Positions 54,075 through 64,000 of a stretch of 64,000 bases of DNA are shown here, one piece after another. How positions within the stretch are numbered: position 1 is the stretch's first letter; the number at the start of each line of letters is the position of its first letter. The stretch comes from Thiohalocapsa sp963695445. GTDB taxonomy: Bacteria; Pseudomonadota; Gammaproteobacteria; Chromatiales; Chromatiaceae. The translations under genes were made by a program, and so were the position numbers. The notes below the pieces were generated by a model. That model searched no databases, was not told where the DNA came from, and saw nothing but the letters and a program-made list of their open reading frames with translations. Where the stretch lies: the NCBI GenBank assembly GCA_963695445.1, contig CAVOGV010000022.1:1-64000 (forward strand), given 5' to 3'.

Positions 54075-57000
54075 TCAATGCGTAACCGCGGGCTCGGCGG
54101 GCCGAAACAGCCGCTTCAGCCGCCCGTGTGCACTCTCATGCATCGACAGCAGTGACGGGATCACGAGCAGTACCAACACGGTGGCGAAGGCGAGGCCGAA
54201 GGCGATGGACGTGGCCATCGGGATCAGGAACTGCGCCTGATAAGACTTCTCGAACAGCAATGGCGTCAGACCCGCGATGGTGGTCAGCGAGGTCAGCAGC
54301 ACCGCGCGCAGGCGCTGGCAGGCGGCCTCCACCAACGCATCGGCCACCGCCATGCCATCCGCGCGCAGATTCTTGTAAAAGCTGACGAGGATGATGGAGT
54401 CGTTCACGACGATGCCGGACAGCCCAAACATGCCGAACAGCGACAGGATGGTGAGGTCGATGCCCATGACCCAATGCCCGAACAGCGCGCCGGTAAGGCC
54501 GAACGGGATCACCGCCATCACCACCACCGGCCAGCCATAGGACGAAAACACCCAGGCCAGGATCAGATAGATCAGAATCAAGCCAAGGATCAGTCCCTTG
54601 CGCATATCCGATAGGGTTTCACGCTGATCCGCCGAACGCCCCTCGAAGGAATGATCGATACCGTAGTCGCGCCGCAGTTCCTCCAGCGGGCCCTCCTCCA
54701 ACGCGGCAATGATCAGATTGGCATTGTTGGCGGTGGTATCGACATCGGCGGTGACCTCCACCGCCAACTTGCCGTCGGCGTGCCGCAACACCTCGAAGCC
54801 GCGGCGAGAACGCCACTCGGCCACCGCGGTCAGCGGTACCGAGCGGCCGTCCGGCGTGCGCACGTTGAGCCGATAGAGACTGCTCAGGCGGTTACGCTCG
54901 GCCTCCGGCAGCCGCACCCGCACCTCCACCTCGTCCGGCCCGTCCTGGAAGATCTGCACCAGCTGGCCGTCGAAGGCGGTACGCAACTGCTGGCCCAGGT
55001 CGGCGACGGTCAGGCCCAGGGCCTCGCCGGCGGGCGTCAGCGAATAGATCAGCTGCTCGCGGCCGTAGGCCATATCGTCCTCGACCTCGAGCACGCCATC
55101 GATACCGCCGAGGGTCTCCGCCAGATCGATGGCGGCGGATTTGAGCTGCTCCGCGTCAGCGCCGGTGAGGCGGATGGTCAGGTCGCGGCCAGGCGGACCG
55201 ACCCGGCGCGCGGCGATATTCAGGGACTCGAGTCCAGCTGGCTGTACGATCCGCTCGCGCCAGGCGCGGATAAGCTCGTTGTTGCGCACGGGACGGACAT
55301 CCGGCTCGGTGAGTTCGATCTGCAAGCCGCCCAGCTGGTCGGCGGCGCCGCCGCCGGCACCCCCACCACCCTTAGACCCATGATAGGCCAGCACAACATT
55401 GATCAATTGGCCTTTGTCGAGCTCGCGCTCGGTCTGATACAGCGTCTTTTCCAGGTGTGCGAGGAAGTTGTCAACGGTCGCGCGCGGGGTGCCGGCAACG
55501 AAGGTGACGTTGGCGCTGAGGATCTGCGACTCGGGGGTTGGGAAAAACACGAAGCTGACGCGTCCCCCGGCAATGAGCCCAACGGCGACGATCAGCGTCG
55601 CCAAGGCGCTCGCCACAGTAACGAAGCGATTGCGGATGGCGACGATCGCGAAGGGCCGGAAGAGACGGTCGCGCAGGTATTCGAAGCCACGATCAAGCCG
55701 GGCGCGAACGGACTTGGGCTTAACCTTGTGCGAATGCACGAAGGCATTGCGCAGGTGCCCCGGCAACACCAGGAAGCTCTCCACCAGCGACGCCAGGATC
55801 ACGCAGATGATCACCAACGGGATGGCACCCAGGATATTGCCGATGCGCCCGCCGACCAGCATCAGCGGCAAAAATGCCGCGATGGTCGTCAGCGATGACG
55901 CGATGACCGGCGCCAGCATGCGCCGGGCGCCGCCCTCGGCGGCCAGCAGCGGTGCCTCGCCCATCTGGTAATGGGCCATGGCGTCCTCGCCGACGACGAT
56001 GGCGTCGTCGACGATGATGCCGAGCGCCATGATCAGCGCAAACAGGCTGATCATGTTGATGCTGCCGCCGGTGAGATACAGGATGAACAGCGTCGCGGCG
56101 AAGGACACCGGAATGCCCCAGGCGACCCAGAATGCGACGCGACCGGTCAGGAACAGATACAGGATCAGCACCACCAGCACCAGACCGCCGATGCCATTGC
56201 GCACCAGCAACATGATGCGGTCGCGGACCAGTTCCCAAGAGGCGTCGTAGACCGCAATCTCGACCCCCGGCGGCAGCGTAGGACGGGTCTTGTCGAGCCA
56301 CTGCGCCAGGTTGCGGGCCGCCTCCAGCGTGTCGCCCTGCTCCGAGCGCTGGACGATGATCTCCACTGCCGGTTTGCCGTCGACCGAGACCCCCACGGTG
56401 TTGTCGCTCGGCCCGCGCTGGATCTCGGCGATATCGCCTAGATTGACGCGAAGCTCGTTGTCGGTTCGCACCGGCAGCCCGGCAAATTCCAGCGCATCGC
56501 GGCGCTTGTCCAGACTCCGCAACTCCCGCGAGCCCTCGCCCCTGCCCACGGAACCCGCGGGAAGGTCGCGGCTGAAGTCCCCGACCCGCCGGCCGATCTC
56601 TTGCAGGCTCAGCCCCATCTGCTCGAGTTGCTCGTTGGCCACCTGGATGCCGATCTCCTCGTCCGGAAGGCCCTTGATCTCGATCTTGTCCAGGCCTTGG
56701 TCGAGCAATTCGGACTCGAAGCGTCGCGCCAAACCGCGCATCTCGGCCGGATCGTCGAGACCGGTGATCAGCAGCCGGGCCACCTGTTCGTAGCGTGTCA
56801 GCAGCGACACCTCGGGCTTCTCGGCGTCCTGCGGGAAGTTACGAAACTCGTCGACAAAGCGGCGCACCTGATCCAGCGCCAGCAACGGGTCGGTCCCCTC
56901 CTCGAACTCCATGGTGATGGCCGAGATGCCCTGGCTGGACGTGGAGGTCATCTTATCCAGGTTGTCGACCGTGCGCAGCCGCTGCTCCAGCGGGTTAGTG

Positions 57001-57212
57001 ATACCGTCCTCGATGTCCTCGGCGCTGGCCCCGCTCCAGACCACGCGGACCTGCACGATCTCCAGCTCGAAGGTGGGGAAGAACTGCACATTGAGCCGGT
57101 CCAGCGCAAATGCGCCGCTCATGATCATGATGATCATCAGCAGGTTGGCCGCGACTTTGTGATGGGCGAACAGCCCGATCAGGTCGCTGCGATGCTTCAT
57201 GGGTTCCATCAT
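54075..57212 (-). CDS. RND-family efflux transporter permease
   Basis: A 1045-residue inner-membrane pump of the AcrB/MexB-type RND family. First helix: HKVAANLLMIIMIMSGAFAL. Porter segments include VRVVWSGASAEDIEDGITNP. The proton-relay helix has IIVDDAIVVGEDAMAH with the paired Asp, and the later helix is LSGIVVNDSIILVSFYKNLR, where Asn-Asp replaces the Lys-Asn of AcrB, typical of another RND subgroup. Repeated duplication of the transmembrane halves is evident. The ATG overlaps the stop of the membrane-fusion protein gene (ATGA). Substrate not predictable; no outer-membrane channel gene is present here. Confidence 0.94.
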   Translation of the reverse strand: MMEPMKHRSDLIGLFAHHKVAANLLMIIMIMSGAFALDRLNVQFFPTFELEIVQVRVVWSGASAEDIEDGITNPLEQRLRTVDNLDKMTSTSSQGISAITMEFEEGTDPLLALDQVRRFVDEFRNFPQDAEKPEVSLLTRYEQVARLLITGLDDPAEMRGLARRFESELLDQGLDKIEIKGLPDEEIGIQVANEQLEQMGLSLQEIGRRVGDFSRDLPAGSVGRGEGSRELRSLDKRRDALEFAGLPVRTDNELRVNLGDIAEIQRGPSDNTVGVSVDGKPAVEIIVQRSEQGDTLEAARNLAQWLDKTRPTLPPGVEIAVYDASWELVRDRIMLLVRNGIGGLVLVVLILYLFLTGRVAFWVAWGIPVSFAATLFILYLTGGSINMISLFALIMALGIIVDDAIVVGEDAMAHYQMGEAPLLAAEGGARRMLAPVIASSLTTIAAFLPLMLVGGRIGNILGAIPLVIICVILASLVESFLVLPGHLRNAFVHSHKVKPKSVRARLDRGFEYLRDRLFRPFAIVAIRNRFVTVASALATLIVAVGLIAGGRVSFVFFPTPESQILSANVTFVAGTPRATVDNFLAHLEKTLYQTERELDKGQLINVVLAYHGSKGGGGAGGGAADQLGGLQIELTEPDVRPVRNNELIRAWRERIVQPAGLESLNIAARRVGPPGRDLTIRLTGADAEQLKSAAIDLAETLGGIDGVLEVEDDMAYGREQLIYSLTPAGEALGLTVADLGQQLRTAFDGQLVQIFQDGPDEVEVRVRLPEAERNRLSSLYRLNVRTPDGRSVPLTAVAEWRSRRGFEVLRHADGKLAVEVTADVDTTANNANLIIAALEEGPLEELRRDYGIDHSFEGRSADQRETLSDMRKGLILGLILIYLILAWVFSSYGWPVVVMAVIPFGLTGALFGHWVMGIDLTILSLFGMFGLSGIVVNDSIILVSFYKNLRADGMAVADALVEAACQRLRAVLLTSLTTIAGLTPLLFEKSYQAQFLIPMATSIAFGLAFATVLVLLVIPSLLSMHESAHGRLKRLFRPAEPAVTH

Positions 57213-58501
57213 TGTGCGACCTGCCCCGCTGCGGCGGATGCGTCTGCCGCTGTCTTGGCGAGCGCCGCATCGGCGACCGTCTCCACCCGCAGTCCGTCCA
57301 TGGCATTCGGCATGTGCGTGGTCACGATCAGATCACCATCTCGCAAGTTGGGCGAATGCACGAGCAACTGCTCATTGCCGTCGTCGTCGACGCGACCGCC
57401 AAGGCTATCGACGGTCACGCCGACCATACGACCGTCCACTAGCTTGTAGAGACGGTCGCCACCGTAGACGGCGCGAAACGGCACGGCGACAGTATCCTCT
57501 CGCGGTGGACGCTCCAGACGCAGAGTCAACATCTGACCGAGGCGCAGCAAACCCGGATCATCGACCACGCGGAACAGACCGTCGACGCCGCTGGGGTCGG
57601 CTTCACCAGCGAGCCGATCGAGCCGCAGCGCGATGCGGGCGTCACCCACATGGGCGATGGCCTCTAGCGGCGCCTCGCCGCTGAGACCGTCGATGAGCTC
57701 GGCCTGATACGGGGCCGGGATGCGCGCACGCACCTCCAGGCTGTCGAGTGCGTACAGCTGTAACAACACGGCACCTTTCGACACCTGGTCGCCGGCGGTC
57801 ACCTGGACCCCGCTAACGACGCCGTCGTAGGGTGCGCGGATGGTCGCGCGGTCAAACTCCAGCTTGAGTTCGTCCAGCCGGGCGCGGGCGCTGGCAAGGC
57901 GCGACTCCAACGCACTCAGACGGCTCGGATGGTCGGCCAGACCCATTTCGCGATTACTGACCGTTAGTGCCTGCTGCGCCTCGGCCTGCTCGGCTTCATC
58001 TAGGGCCTGCTCGGCGCCGACCTTCTGCGTCTTCAGCTTCTGCTGGCGGGCAACGGAATTGCGCGAAATCTCCAGCAGGCGCTGTTCCTGCTCCAGCGCC
58101 CGCTTGTCGGTCTCGTAGCGGTTCCGTTCGCTCGCGATATCGGCCTCCAGAACCGCGATTTCGGCCTCCTGCTGGTGGATTCTTGGCAGAAAGTCGCGCT
58201 CATCGAGCCGCAGCAGGATCTGGCCTGCTGTCACGACGTCGCCATCGCGCACCGCCACCTGGTCGACCCAAGCCACGGCGGAAGCCGCCGCCCGCAACAG
58301 ATCGGGGGTCTCGACACGCCCGTAAAGCTCCAATTCGGGGGCAAGCCTGCCCGGCTCGGCCTGCGCAACCTCGACCCGCCAGATACGCTCCTGTACCTGC
58401 GGTGGTTCTTGCTCCGGCTTGGTCGCCTTGAGCATGCGGAAGACGCCGACGGCAACGGCGAGGATCAGGATGGGCAAGAGGACTTTTAACGCAGTGCGCA
58501 C
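57209..58501 (-). CDS. RND efflux periplasmic adaptor (membrane-fusion protein)
   Basis: Periplasmic adaptor of the tripartite pump. The N terminus has a membrane anchor (VLLPILILAVAVGVFRML, about residues 7-24). The lipoyl-like half motif VAVRDGDVVTAGQILLRLDE (about residues 82-101), a long helical hairpin (ERNRYETDKRALEQEQRLLE), the returning ATIRAPYDGVVSGVQVTAGD, and the beta-barrel/membrane-proximal part (DTVAVPFRAVYGGDRLYKLV) follow in order. 430 residues. First gene of the operon that continues with the RND permease, the Nudix-like gene, a hypothetical gene and the SGNH hydrolase. Confidence 0.93.
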   Translation of the reverse strand: MRTALKVLLPILILAVAVGVFRMLKATKPEQEPPQVQERIWRVEVAQAEPGRLAPELELYGRVETPDLLRAAASAVAWVDQVAVRDGDVVTAGQILLRLDERDFLPRIHQQEAEIAVLEADIASERNRYETDKRALEQEQRLLEISRNSVARQQKLKTQKVGAEQALDEAEQAEAQQALTVSNREMGLADHPSRLSALESRLASARARLDELKLEFDRATIRAPYDGVVSGVQVTAGDQVSKGAVLLQLYALDSLEVRARIPAPYQAELIDGLSGEAPLEAIAHVGDARIALRLDRLAGEADPSGVDGLFRVVDDPGLLRLGQMLTLRLERPPREDTVAVPFRAVYGGDRLYKLVDGRMVGVTVDSLGGRVDDDGNEQLLVHSPNLRDGDLIVTTHMPNAMDGLRVETVADAALAKTAADASAAAGQVAQ

Positions 58502-59140
58502 GCGAGATATCCATAGTGGGTTGTGTTAGTTCGCCGGGCCGCGCTCGATCTCAACCTTTGAGCATCATGGGGCGGCCGCCGGACGCGCCGACCGGGACCC
58601 CGTCGGCATCGCGCGCCGAGTTGGTCGGCAACGGTCTACCGGTGGAGATGTATGGTCGGGGTGACGCGCGAGAATGGCAACGACAAGCGTCATCGGCGGT
58701 GAGTCGCAGGGCTTTACGGCCCCAGCCGGCCAACCGACCGCACCAGCAACGGGCCTTTCGCGGCGTCGATTATCCGCAACAACGACAGGGCTGATCCCCG
58801 ACCGACGGTCCTACTCGCTCGCGGGATGGTCTGTTCCTAGCGTGCGCGATGGCATAGACTGAGCGGGACCTAGGGTTTTCACTTCGAGATGCCGACAGCG
58901 CCTGCACGCCCCTGTGGAACGCGTTCGAAGCCGCTTGATCGCGGCCAAATCGGCGCATCTAAATAGTCATCGTTGATCGGTATCCTGTTGGTTGGGATCG
59001 GTCGCTCCAGGCGACAAACACAACCGCTAAGGCTCTTTTGACCGATGTATATCCGACGTGCAGCGGATACTTGGCCGACCACAACGCATGACCGACCGAA
59101 ACGCGAGCAGCCCTATCTTAGCCCGCCGAGGTGCAAGGAA
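58502..59140. other. Intergenic region upstream of the efflux operon and the next hypothetical gene
   Basis: About 640 bases. It separates the leftward efflux operon from a rightward gene and should hold both promoters. Frames occur but none is recognisable. An AT-richer stretch near 58960-59060 could hold the rightward promoter. Confidence 0.35.
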
Positions 59141-59710
59141 ATGTTCATTAAGCCCGGGTCAATTCTGCTATGCATCAGCGATCTGCCCGTGGGGATCTCG
59201 ATAAAGGATTTGAAGACATTCGTGCTTGGCGGTATCGACGCGCTCCGCGGCCGGTCGCTTCGTATGTCCCCCGCCATATCCAATTGCACTATCCTGCGTC
59301 TGACTCATCCCCACACCGGCGCCGTCAGCCACCAGGGATTGGTCGCCGTCCAGCCCGCCAGGCTCGCGCTCGACCTCATCGAGCCACTGCGGCGGATACC
59401 CCTGCGGGGCGCCTCGGTGCGTGTTTGCCGGTATCGGCACAGCTCGTTCGAAGTCGGGCTCGCGGGTGAGACCAAGTCCATTGGCGATCTGCTCGGCATC
59501 AGCGACGCTGACAACGTCGCCGAGGCTCCAGCCTGCAGGCTCGATCTGGTCGTTCATACAGGCGATCCGATTGGACAGCCTGCCGACCCATCCATCAGCG
59601 CACCGATCGTCCGACCCAGCATCCAGCGCGTCAGCAACACCGAGGCACCGCAGACCAACCCGCACGAGGCCGGACAGCGGCCAGACACTGGCGGCGCATT
59701 TGCCCACTGA
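59141..59710 (+). CDS. Hypothetical protein, possibly RRM-like RNA-binding
   Basis: From the ATG at 59141 the product begins MFIKPGSILLCISDLPVGIS, continues IKDLKTFVLGGIDALRGRSL and later carries LVAVQPARLALDLIEPLRRI and GASVRVCRYRHSSFEVGL. The first strand with a following Leu-Pro and helix, and the closing strand with basic and aromatic residues, recall the RNP2/RNP1 order of an RRM domain. A C-terminal Pro/Arg-rich tail follows. No database check was possible; the RRM link is tentative. An upstream in-frame ATG at 59045 gives a longer, less plausible N terminus. AAGGA lies just before the ATG, too close for ideal spacing. Confidence 0.4.
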   Translation: MFIKPGSILLCISDLPVGISIKDLKTFVLGGIDALRGRSLRMSPAISNCTILRLTHPHTGAVSHQGLVAVQPARLALDLIEPLRRIPLRGASVRVCRYRHSSFEVGLAGETKSIGDLLGISDADNVAEAPACRLDLVVHTGDPIGQPADPSISAPIVRPSIQRVSNTEAPQTNPHEAGQRPDTGGAFAH

Positions 59711-59726
59711 AGCCCTTTACCAACGC

Positions 59727-60356
59727 TCACCCCGCTCGCCGTCGCGCCTGCTCATTGCCCTCGACGATGGCCATCAAGAGCCGCTGCATCAGCTGGCGGC
59801 TCTGCGCCGTTATGCCGGGGCACTGCGATTCCCGGGGTCCGGCGACGTTCAGCACACGCACACCCTGATTTCGTAACCAAGCGCGGATTTCATCGACGGT
59901 CGCCAACGCATTCAGATCAGTCTGGTTGAGATCAATCTGAAGCAGCGGCCGACCGAGCCGCGATGCGACCTGGGCCGTCAGCGCGGTGCCGCCCGCAAGC
60001 TCGCCCCGATGTAGGATCAACGTCGCGTCCGCATCGCGTATGTTCCACTCGGTGCGCTGCGCCGGCTCGGCCGCGGGCGTTTCAACGAGCGGAAAGCGGG
60101 CATCGAGCACGCCATCCTCGGCCAACCGGCCGCGGGGACACCAGCCGCCGGCGCCGATGCCGGCACTTTCTGGCAACGCGAGCACCGCCTCCAGCGCCCC
60201 GCGGTCGACACCGGTCTGGCCGCCGGAGCGCACCTCGATCAGAGGCACGGGTTTGCGACGATGCAGGGCCGCGATCAGTTCGCGATCGCGGCGCGCGAAG
60301 TAGGTGTCTTCTTCAGCCCGTTCCTTAAGCCGAAGCTTGTCAGGGAAGGTGGTCAA
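59727..60356 (-). CDS. SLOG/YpsA-related putative molybdenum-carrier-like protein, with N-terminal extension
   Basis: The C-terminal two-thirds match the PF12694-type (SLOG superfamily, YpsA-related) fold: VRSGGQTGVDRGALEAVLAL (about residues 43-62), GGWCPRGRLAEDG, TEWNIRDADATLILHRGELA and GTALTAQVASRLGRPLLQID. These proteins are predicted to bind nucleotide-type ligands, and the molybdenum-carrier label is historical. An N-terminal segment (KLRLKERAEEDTYFARRDRE) is a short charged helix pair I do not know as a separate domain. The start is TTG at 60356, six bases after GGGAG; the upstream frame to 60404 is less likely. About 209 residues. Confidence 0.7.
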   Translation of the reverse strand: MTTFPDKLRLKERAEEDTYFARRDRELIAALHRRKPVPLIEVRSGGQTGVDRGALEAVLALPESAGIGAGGWCPRGRLAEDGVLDARFPLVETPAAEPAQRTEWNIRDADATLILHRGELAGGTALTAQVASRLGRPLLQIDLNQTDLNALATVDEIRAWLRNQGVRVLNVAGPRESQCPGITAQSRQLMQRLLMAIVEGNEQARRRAG

Positions 60357-60427
60357 CGGAATCTCCCGATGCACGATGGATTGCGAGACTCGAGCACCTC
60401 GCAACTTTCCGACCCGTCAGGGGCCAA

Positions 60428-61429
60428 TTAACGCTGTGCCAGCACGATCGCTCGCACCGGTGCCGGATGCCCCTCAGCGGTCCGCGCTGGATCGGCCGGG
60501 TCGAGGAAGTCGGACAAGGACTGGAAGCGCATCCAGTCCGTCGCGCGCTGCTCCGCCGTGGTGGTGGAGGTCAGGTCCAGTACCCGCACCTGCCGCAGCC
60601 CGGCAGCCCGCAACCAGCCACACAGGGCATCCGGCGTCGGGATCGCATGGACATTACGCATCTTGGCGTAGCGTCCGCTGGGCACCAACACCCGCCGACC
60701 AGGCTCGTCGAGCACCAGGGTCTCAAGCACCAACTCGCCGCCCGGCCGCAGCAACCGACGCAACGTCGCAAGGTGCGTGGCGGCATCCCGACGATGGTAC
60801 AGCACGCCCATCGAGAACACCGTATCGAAGCCGGTCAGATCATCAGGCAAATCATCATCGGCCAGCGGCAGCACTGCCAGGCGCGGGTCAGCAATGAACT
60901 GGTTTACAGCGAGAAACTGCAGCACGAAGCGCAGCGTGGGATCGATACCAAGCACCAACCGGGCACCGGCGCCGAGGGCGCGGTAGGCGTAGTAACCATT
61001 GCCGCAACCGACGTCGAGCAGCAAACGGTCTTGCAGTGGCGCAATCCCATCGGCGAGCCTGGCCCATTTCCAATCCGAGCGCCATTCTGCGTCGATGTTC
61101 ACGCCATACAAGCAAAATGGGCCCTTACGCCAGGGATGAAAGGCGTCGAGCAGACGCGCCAGTTGATGGCGCGCGGCGTCGTTCAGCGGCGATGAGGTCT
61201 CCACACTGACGCACGGGGTGCGCAGATCGATGGCCGCGGGGACGATGCGCGGCAAGGCGTCCAGTACCGCCATCCACGCTGGCAGATCGCCGTTGCACTG
61301 CGGATCCAGACGCGCGTCGCTGAGCCGCCGCAGGCGTTCCACCCAAGGCGCCAGGTGCGACGCCGAGAGCCTCTCGAAAAACGGCTCAAAGCGCCGCGAC
61401 AGGTCCATCAGCGGCGCCGCCACGCTCAT
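60428..61429 (-). CDS. cmoB: tRNA U34 carboxymethyltransferase CmoB
   Basis: CmoB uses carboxy-S-adenosylmethionine to convert 5-hydroxyuridine at tRNA position 34 to cmo5U, broadening wobble decoding. The 333-residue product shows FCLYGVNIDAEWRSDWKWAR (about residues 104-123), the SAM-binding LLLDVGCGNGYYAYRALGAG, VFSMGVLYHRRDAATHLATL, ELVLETLVLDEPGRRVLVPS and SDFLDPADPARTAEGHPAPV at the end. ATG at 61429 overlaps the cmoA stop by four bases (ATGA), so cmoA and cmoB form one operon. Confidence 0.95.
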   Translation of the reverse strand: MSVAAPLMDLSRRFEPFFERLSASHLAPWVERLRRLSDARLDPQCNGDLPAWMAVLDALPRIVPAAIDLRTPCVSVETSSPLNDAARHQLARLLDAFHPWRKGPFCLYGVNIDAEWRSDWKWARLADGIAPLQDRLLLDVGCGNGYYAYRALGAGARLVLGIDPTLRFVLQFLAVNQFIADPRLAVLPLADDDLPDDLTGFDTVFSMGVLYHRRDAATHLATLRRLLRPGGELVLETLVLDEPGRRVLVPSGRYAKMRNVHAIPTPDALCGWLRAAGLRQVRVLDLTSTTTAEQRATDWMRFQSLSDFLDPADPARTAEGHPAPVRAIVLAQR

Positions 61430-62196
61430 GGCCACGCCAACCAGCCTACGAAATTCAGGCACTGAAACCAGCGCTCGCTGCGCGCGAAACCGGCCTCGGA
61501 CAGCCGCGCCTCGTGGACCTCGATGCTGTCCGGCAGCAGCACCTGCTCCAGCGCCGCGCGCTTTCGGCTGATCTCGAGTTCGCTGTAGCCATGCGCGCGC
61601 TTGAAGTCCGTGTGCAAGCCGTGCATGAGCTCCGACACGGCAACGTCGGGCCAATCCACTTTCTCCACCAGAATCAGCACGCCGCCCGGTGCAAGCCCGG
61701 CATGAATACGCTGCAACAGCGCGAGCCGCCGGGCGCGGGGCAGGAATTGCAGCGTGAGATTGAGCAGTACGATGTCTACATCGGCAATGGCGACCGCGCT
61801 GGCATCCGCACAGCTGGGCTCGACCCGTCCGCTGACCACGGCATCGGACAATCGGCGGCGTAGCTCGTCGATCATCGCCGGTGCATTGTCCACCGCGAGG
61901 ATGCGCAGATCCGGGTCCGGAACCCGCGCCAGAATGCTGGCGCTGGCGGCACCCAGCGAACACCCCAGATCTAGCACCCGCGCGGCAGGGCGGGCATGGC
62001 GAGCGGCGACCAGGCCGATCAGCCGGATCAACTCGCGGTAGCAGGGGACCGAGCGATCGAGCATGTCGGCGAAGACGCGCGCGACACGCTGGTCGAAGAC
62101 GAAATCAGACGCTGGCGCATCAGCACCGGCGAACAGCCGATCGGGCTGCCAATCATACGACCGGTCCTTCTGCTGGTCATGCTGCCCGTCGATCAT
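61426..62196 (-). CDS. cmoA: Carboxy-S-adenosyl-L-methionine synthase CmoA
   Basis: CmoA makes carboxy-SAM from SAM and prephenate, the cofactor for CmoB. Seen in the 256-residue product: FVFDQRVARVFADMLDRSVP (about residues 32-51), the SAM-binding VLDLGCSLGAASASILARV, ILAVDNAPAMIDELRRRL, VDIVLLNLTLQFLPRARRLA and GGVLILVEKVDWPD. The ending FQCLNFVGWLAWP is typical. First gene of the pair; the ATG at 62196 gives MIDGQHDQQKDRSYDWQPDR. The promoter lies in the short gap shared with ppk1. Confidence 0.95.
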   Translation of the reverse strand: MIDGQHDQQKDRSYDWQPDRLFAGADAPASDFVFDQRVARVFADMLDRSVPCYRELIRLIGLVAARHARPAARVLDLGCSLGAASASILARVPDPDLRILAVDNAPAMIDELRRRLSDAVVSGRVEPSCADASAVAIADVDIVLLNLTLQFLPRARRLALLQRIHAGLAPGGVLILVEKVDWPDVAVSELMHGLHTDFKRAHGYSELEISRKRAALEQVLLPDSIEVHEARLSEAGFARSERWFQCLNFVGWLAWP

Positions 62197-62346
62197 CGCT
62201 CAAGGCCCCGAAGACAGGCGCGGCGGCGCCGTGAAACGACGTAATCTGACTGAATCCTCAAAAACATTGCTACAACTTTTGCCCATCATTGTTAGGATTA
62301 ACGGTTAGACACCACACAAGGGCGCGCGCGCCAAGGGGGAAAAACA

Positions 62347-64000
<1,654 letters not shown>

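Noticed and set aside
54651..55898. Long reading frame antisense to the RND permease
   Set aside because: Composition mirrors the opposite strand's helices and no start signal or family fits.
62197..62346. Possible PHO box before ppk1
   Set aside because: No convincing tandem CTGTCAT-like repeats were found in the gap.

Overview
The window is GC-rich DNA from a gammaproteobacterium, most likely a bacteriochlorophyll-making purple bacterium of the Chromatiales type. The phototrophy call rests on one gene, an 8-vinyl-reductase of the BciA type at 8.7-9.7 kb. The gammaproteobacterial call rests on the fused RlmKL methyltransferase, the CmoA/CmoB pair and OxyR. NhaD beside a full Mrp-type antiporter operon suggests sodium export and a saline or alkaline habitat. 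Species is not determined.

Layout. 0-3.2 kb: cydDC on the minus strand, broken by many frameshifts. 3.8-5.6 kb: an acyltransferase with a C-terminal SGNH domain, also frameshifted. 6.5-9.7 kb: a lysozyme-like peptidoglycan protein (one frameshift) followed at once by bciA. 9.8-19.6 kb: mixed genes (fasciclin protein, hydrolases, SRPBCC protein, ChrA, RsgA, SpoIIAA-like protein, MDR oxidoreductase, hypotheticals). 19.7-22.2 kb: two consecutive PIN-toxin/Phd-antitoxin pairs, then a lone tRNA-Val(CAC) with a clear terminator. 22.3-25.9 kb: hydrolase, pyruvate kinase, a DUF2076 protein and a MazG-like protein. 26.2-35.3 kb: nhaD and an eight-gene Mrp-like operon (E-F-G-B-C-D-D-small protein-D gives nine reading frames in total, of which eight are recognised Mrp-type subunits). 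35.5-37.8 kb: egtB-egtD for ergothioneine. 38.2-43.8 kb: glycogen metabolism (malQ, glgC, glgB), followed by dacB. 45.8-50.3 kb: corA, oxyR, rlmKL. 50.3-50.9 kb: a repeat-rich gap. 50.9-53.1 kb: Uma2 protein, exported acetolactate decarboxylase, SGNH hydrolase. 53.1-58.5 kb: an RND efflux operon whose downstream genes (Nudix-like, a frameshifted hypothetical gene, SGNH hydrolase) overlap or nearly touch. 59.1-64 kb: a possible RNA-binding protein, a SLOG/YpsA-like protein, cmoB-cmoA, and the start of ppk1, which runs off the right edge.

How the parts fit. The genes describe a phototroph that stores carbon as glycogen and phosphate as polyphosphate, exports sodium through two antiporter systems, and handles oxidative stress with OxyR and ergothioneine. 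Single-base frameshifts interrupt otherwise conserved genes at 0-15 kb and again at 49-54 kb, while about 22-48 kb reads cleanly. Sequencing error is the simplest explanation, although real decay of cydDC cannot be excluded from sequence alone. The most unusual items are the three-D-subunit Mrp operon with an added small membrane protein, the efflux-Nudix-SGNH operon, and the tandem toxin-antitoxin block with a palindromic operator.
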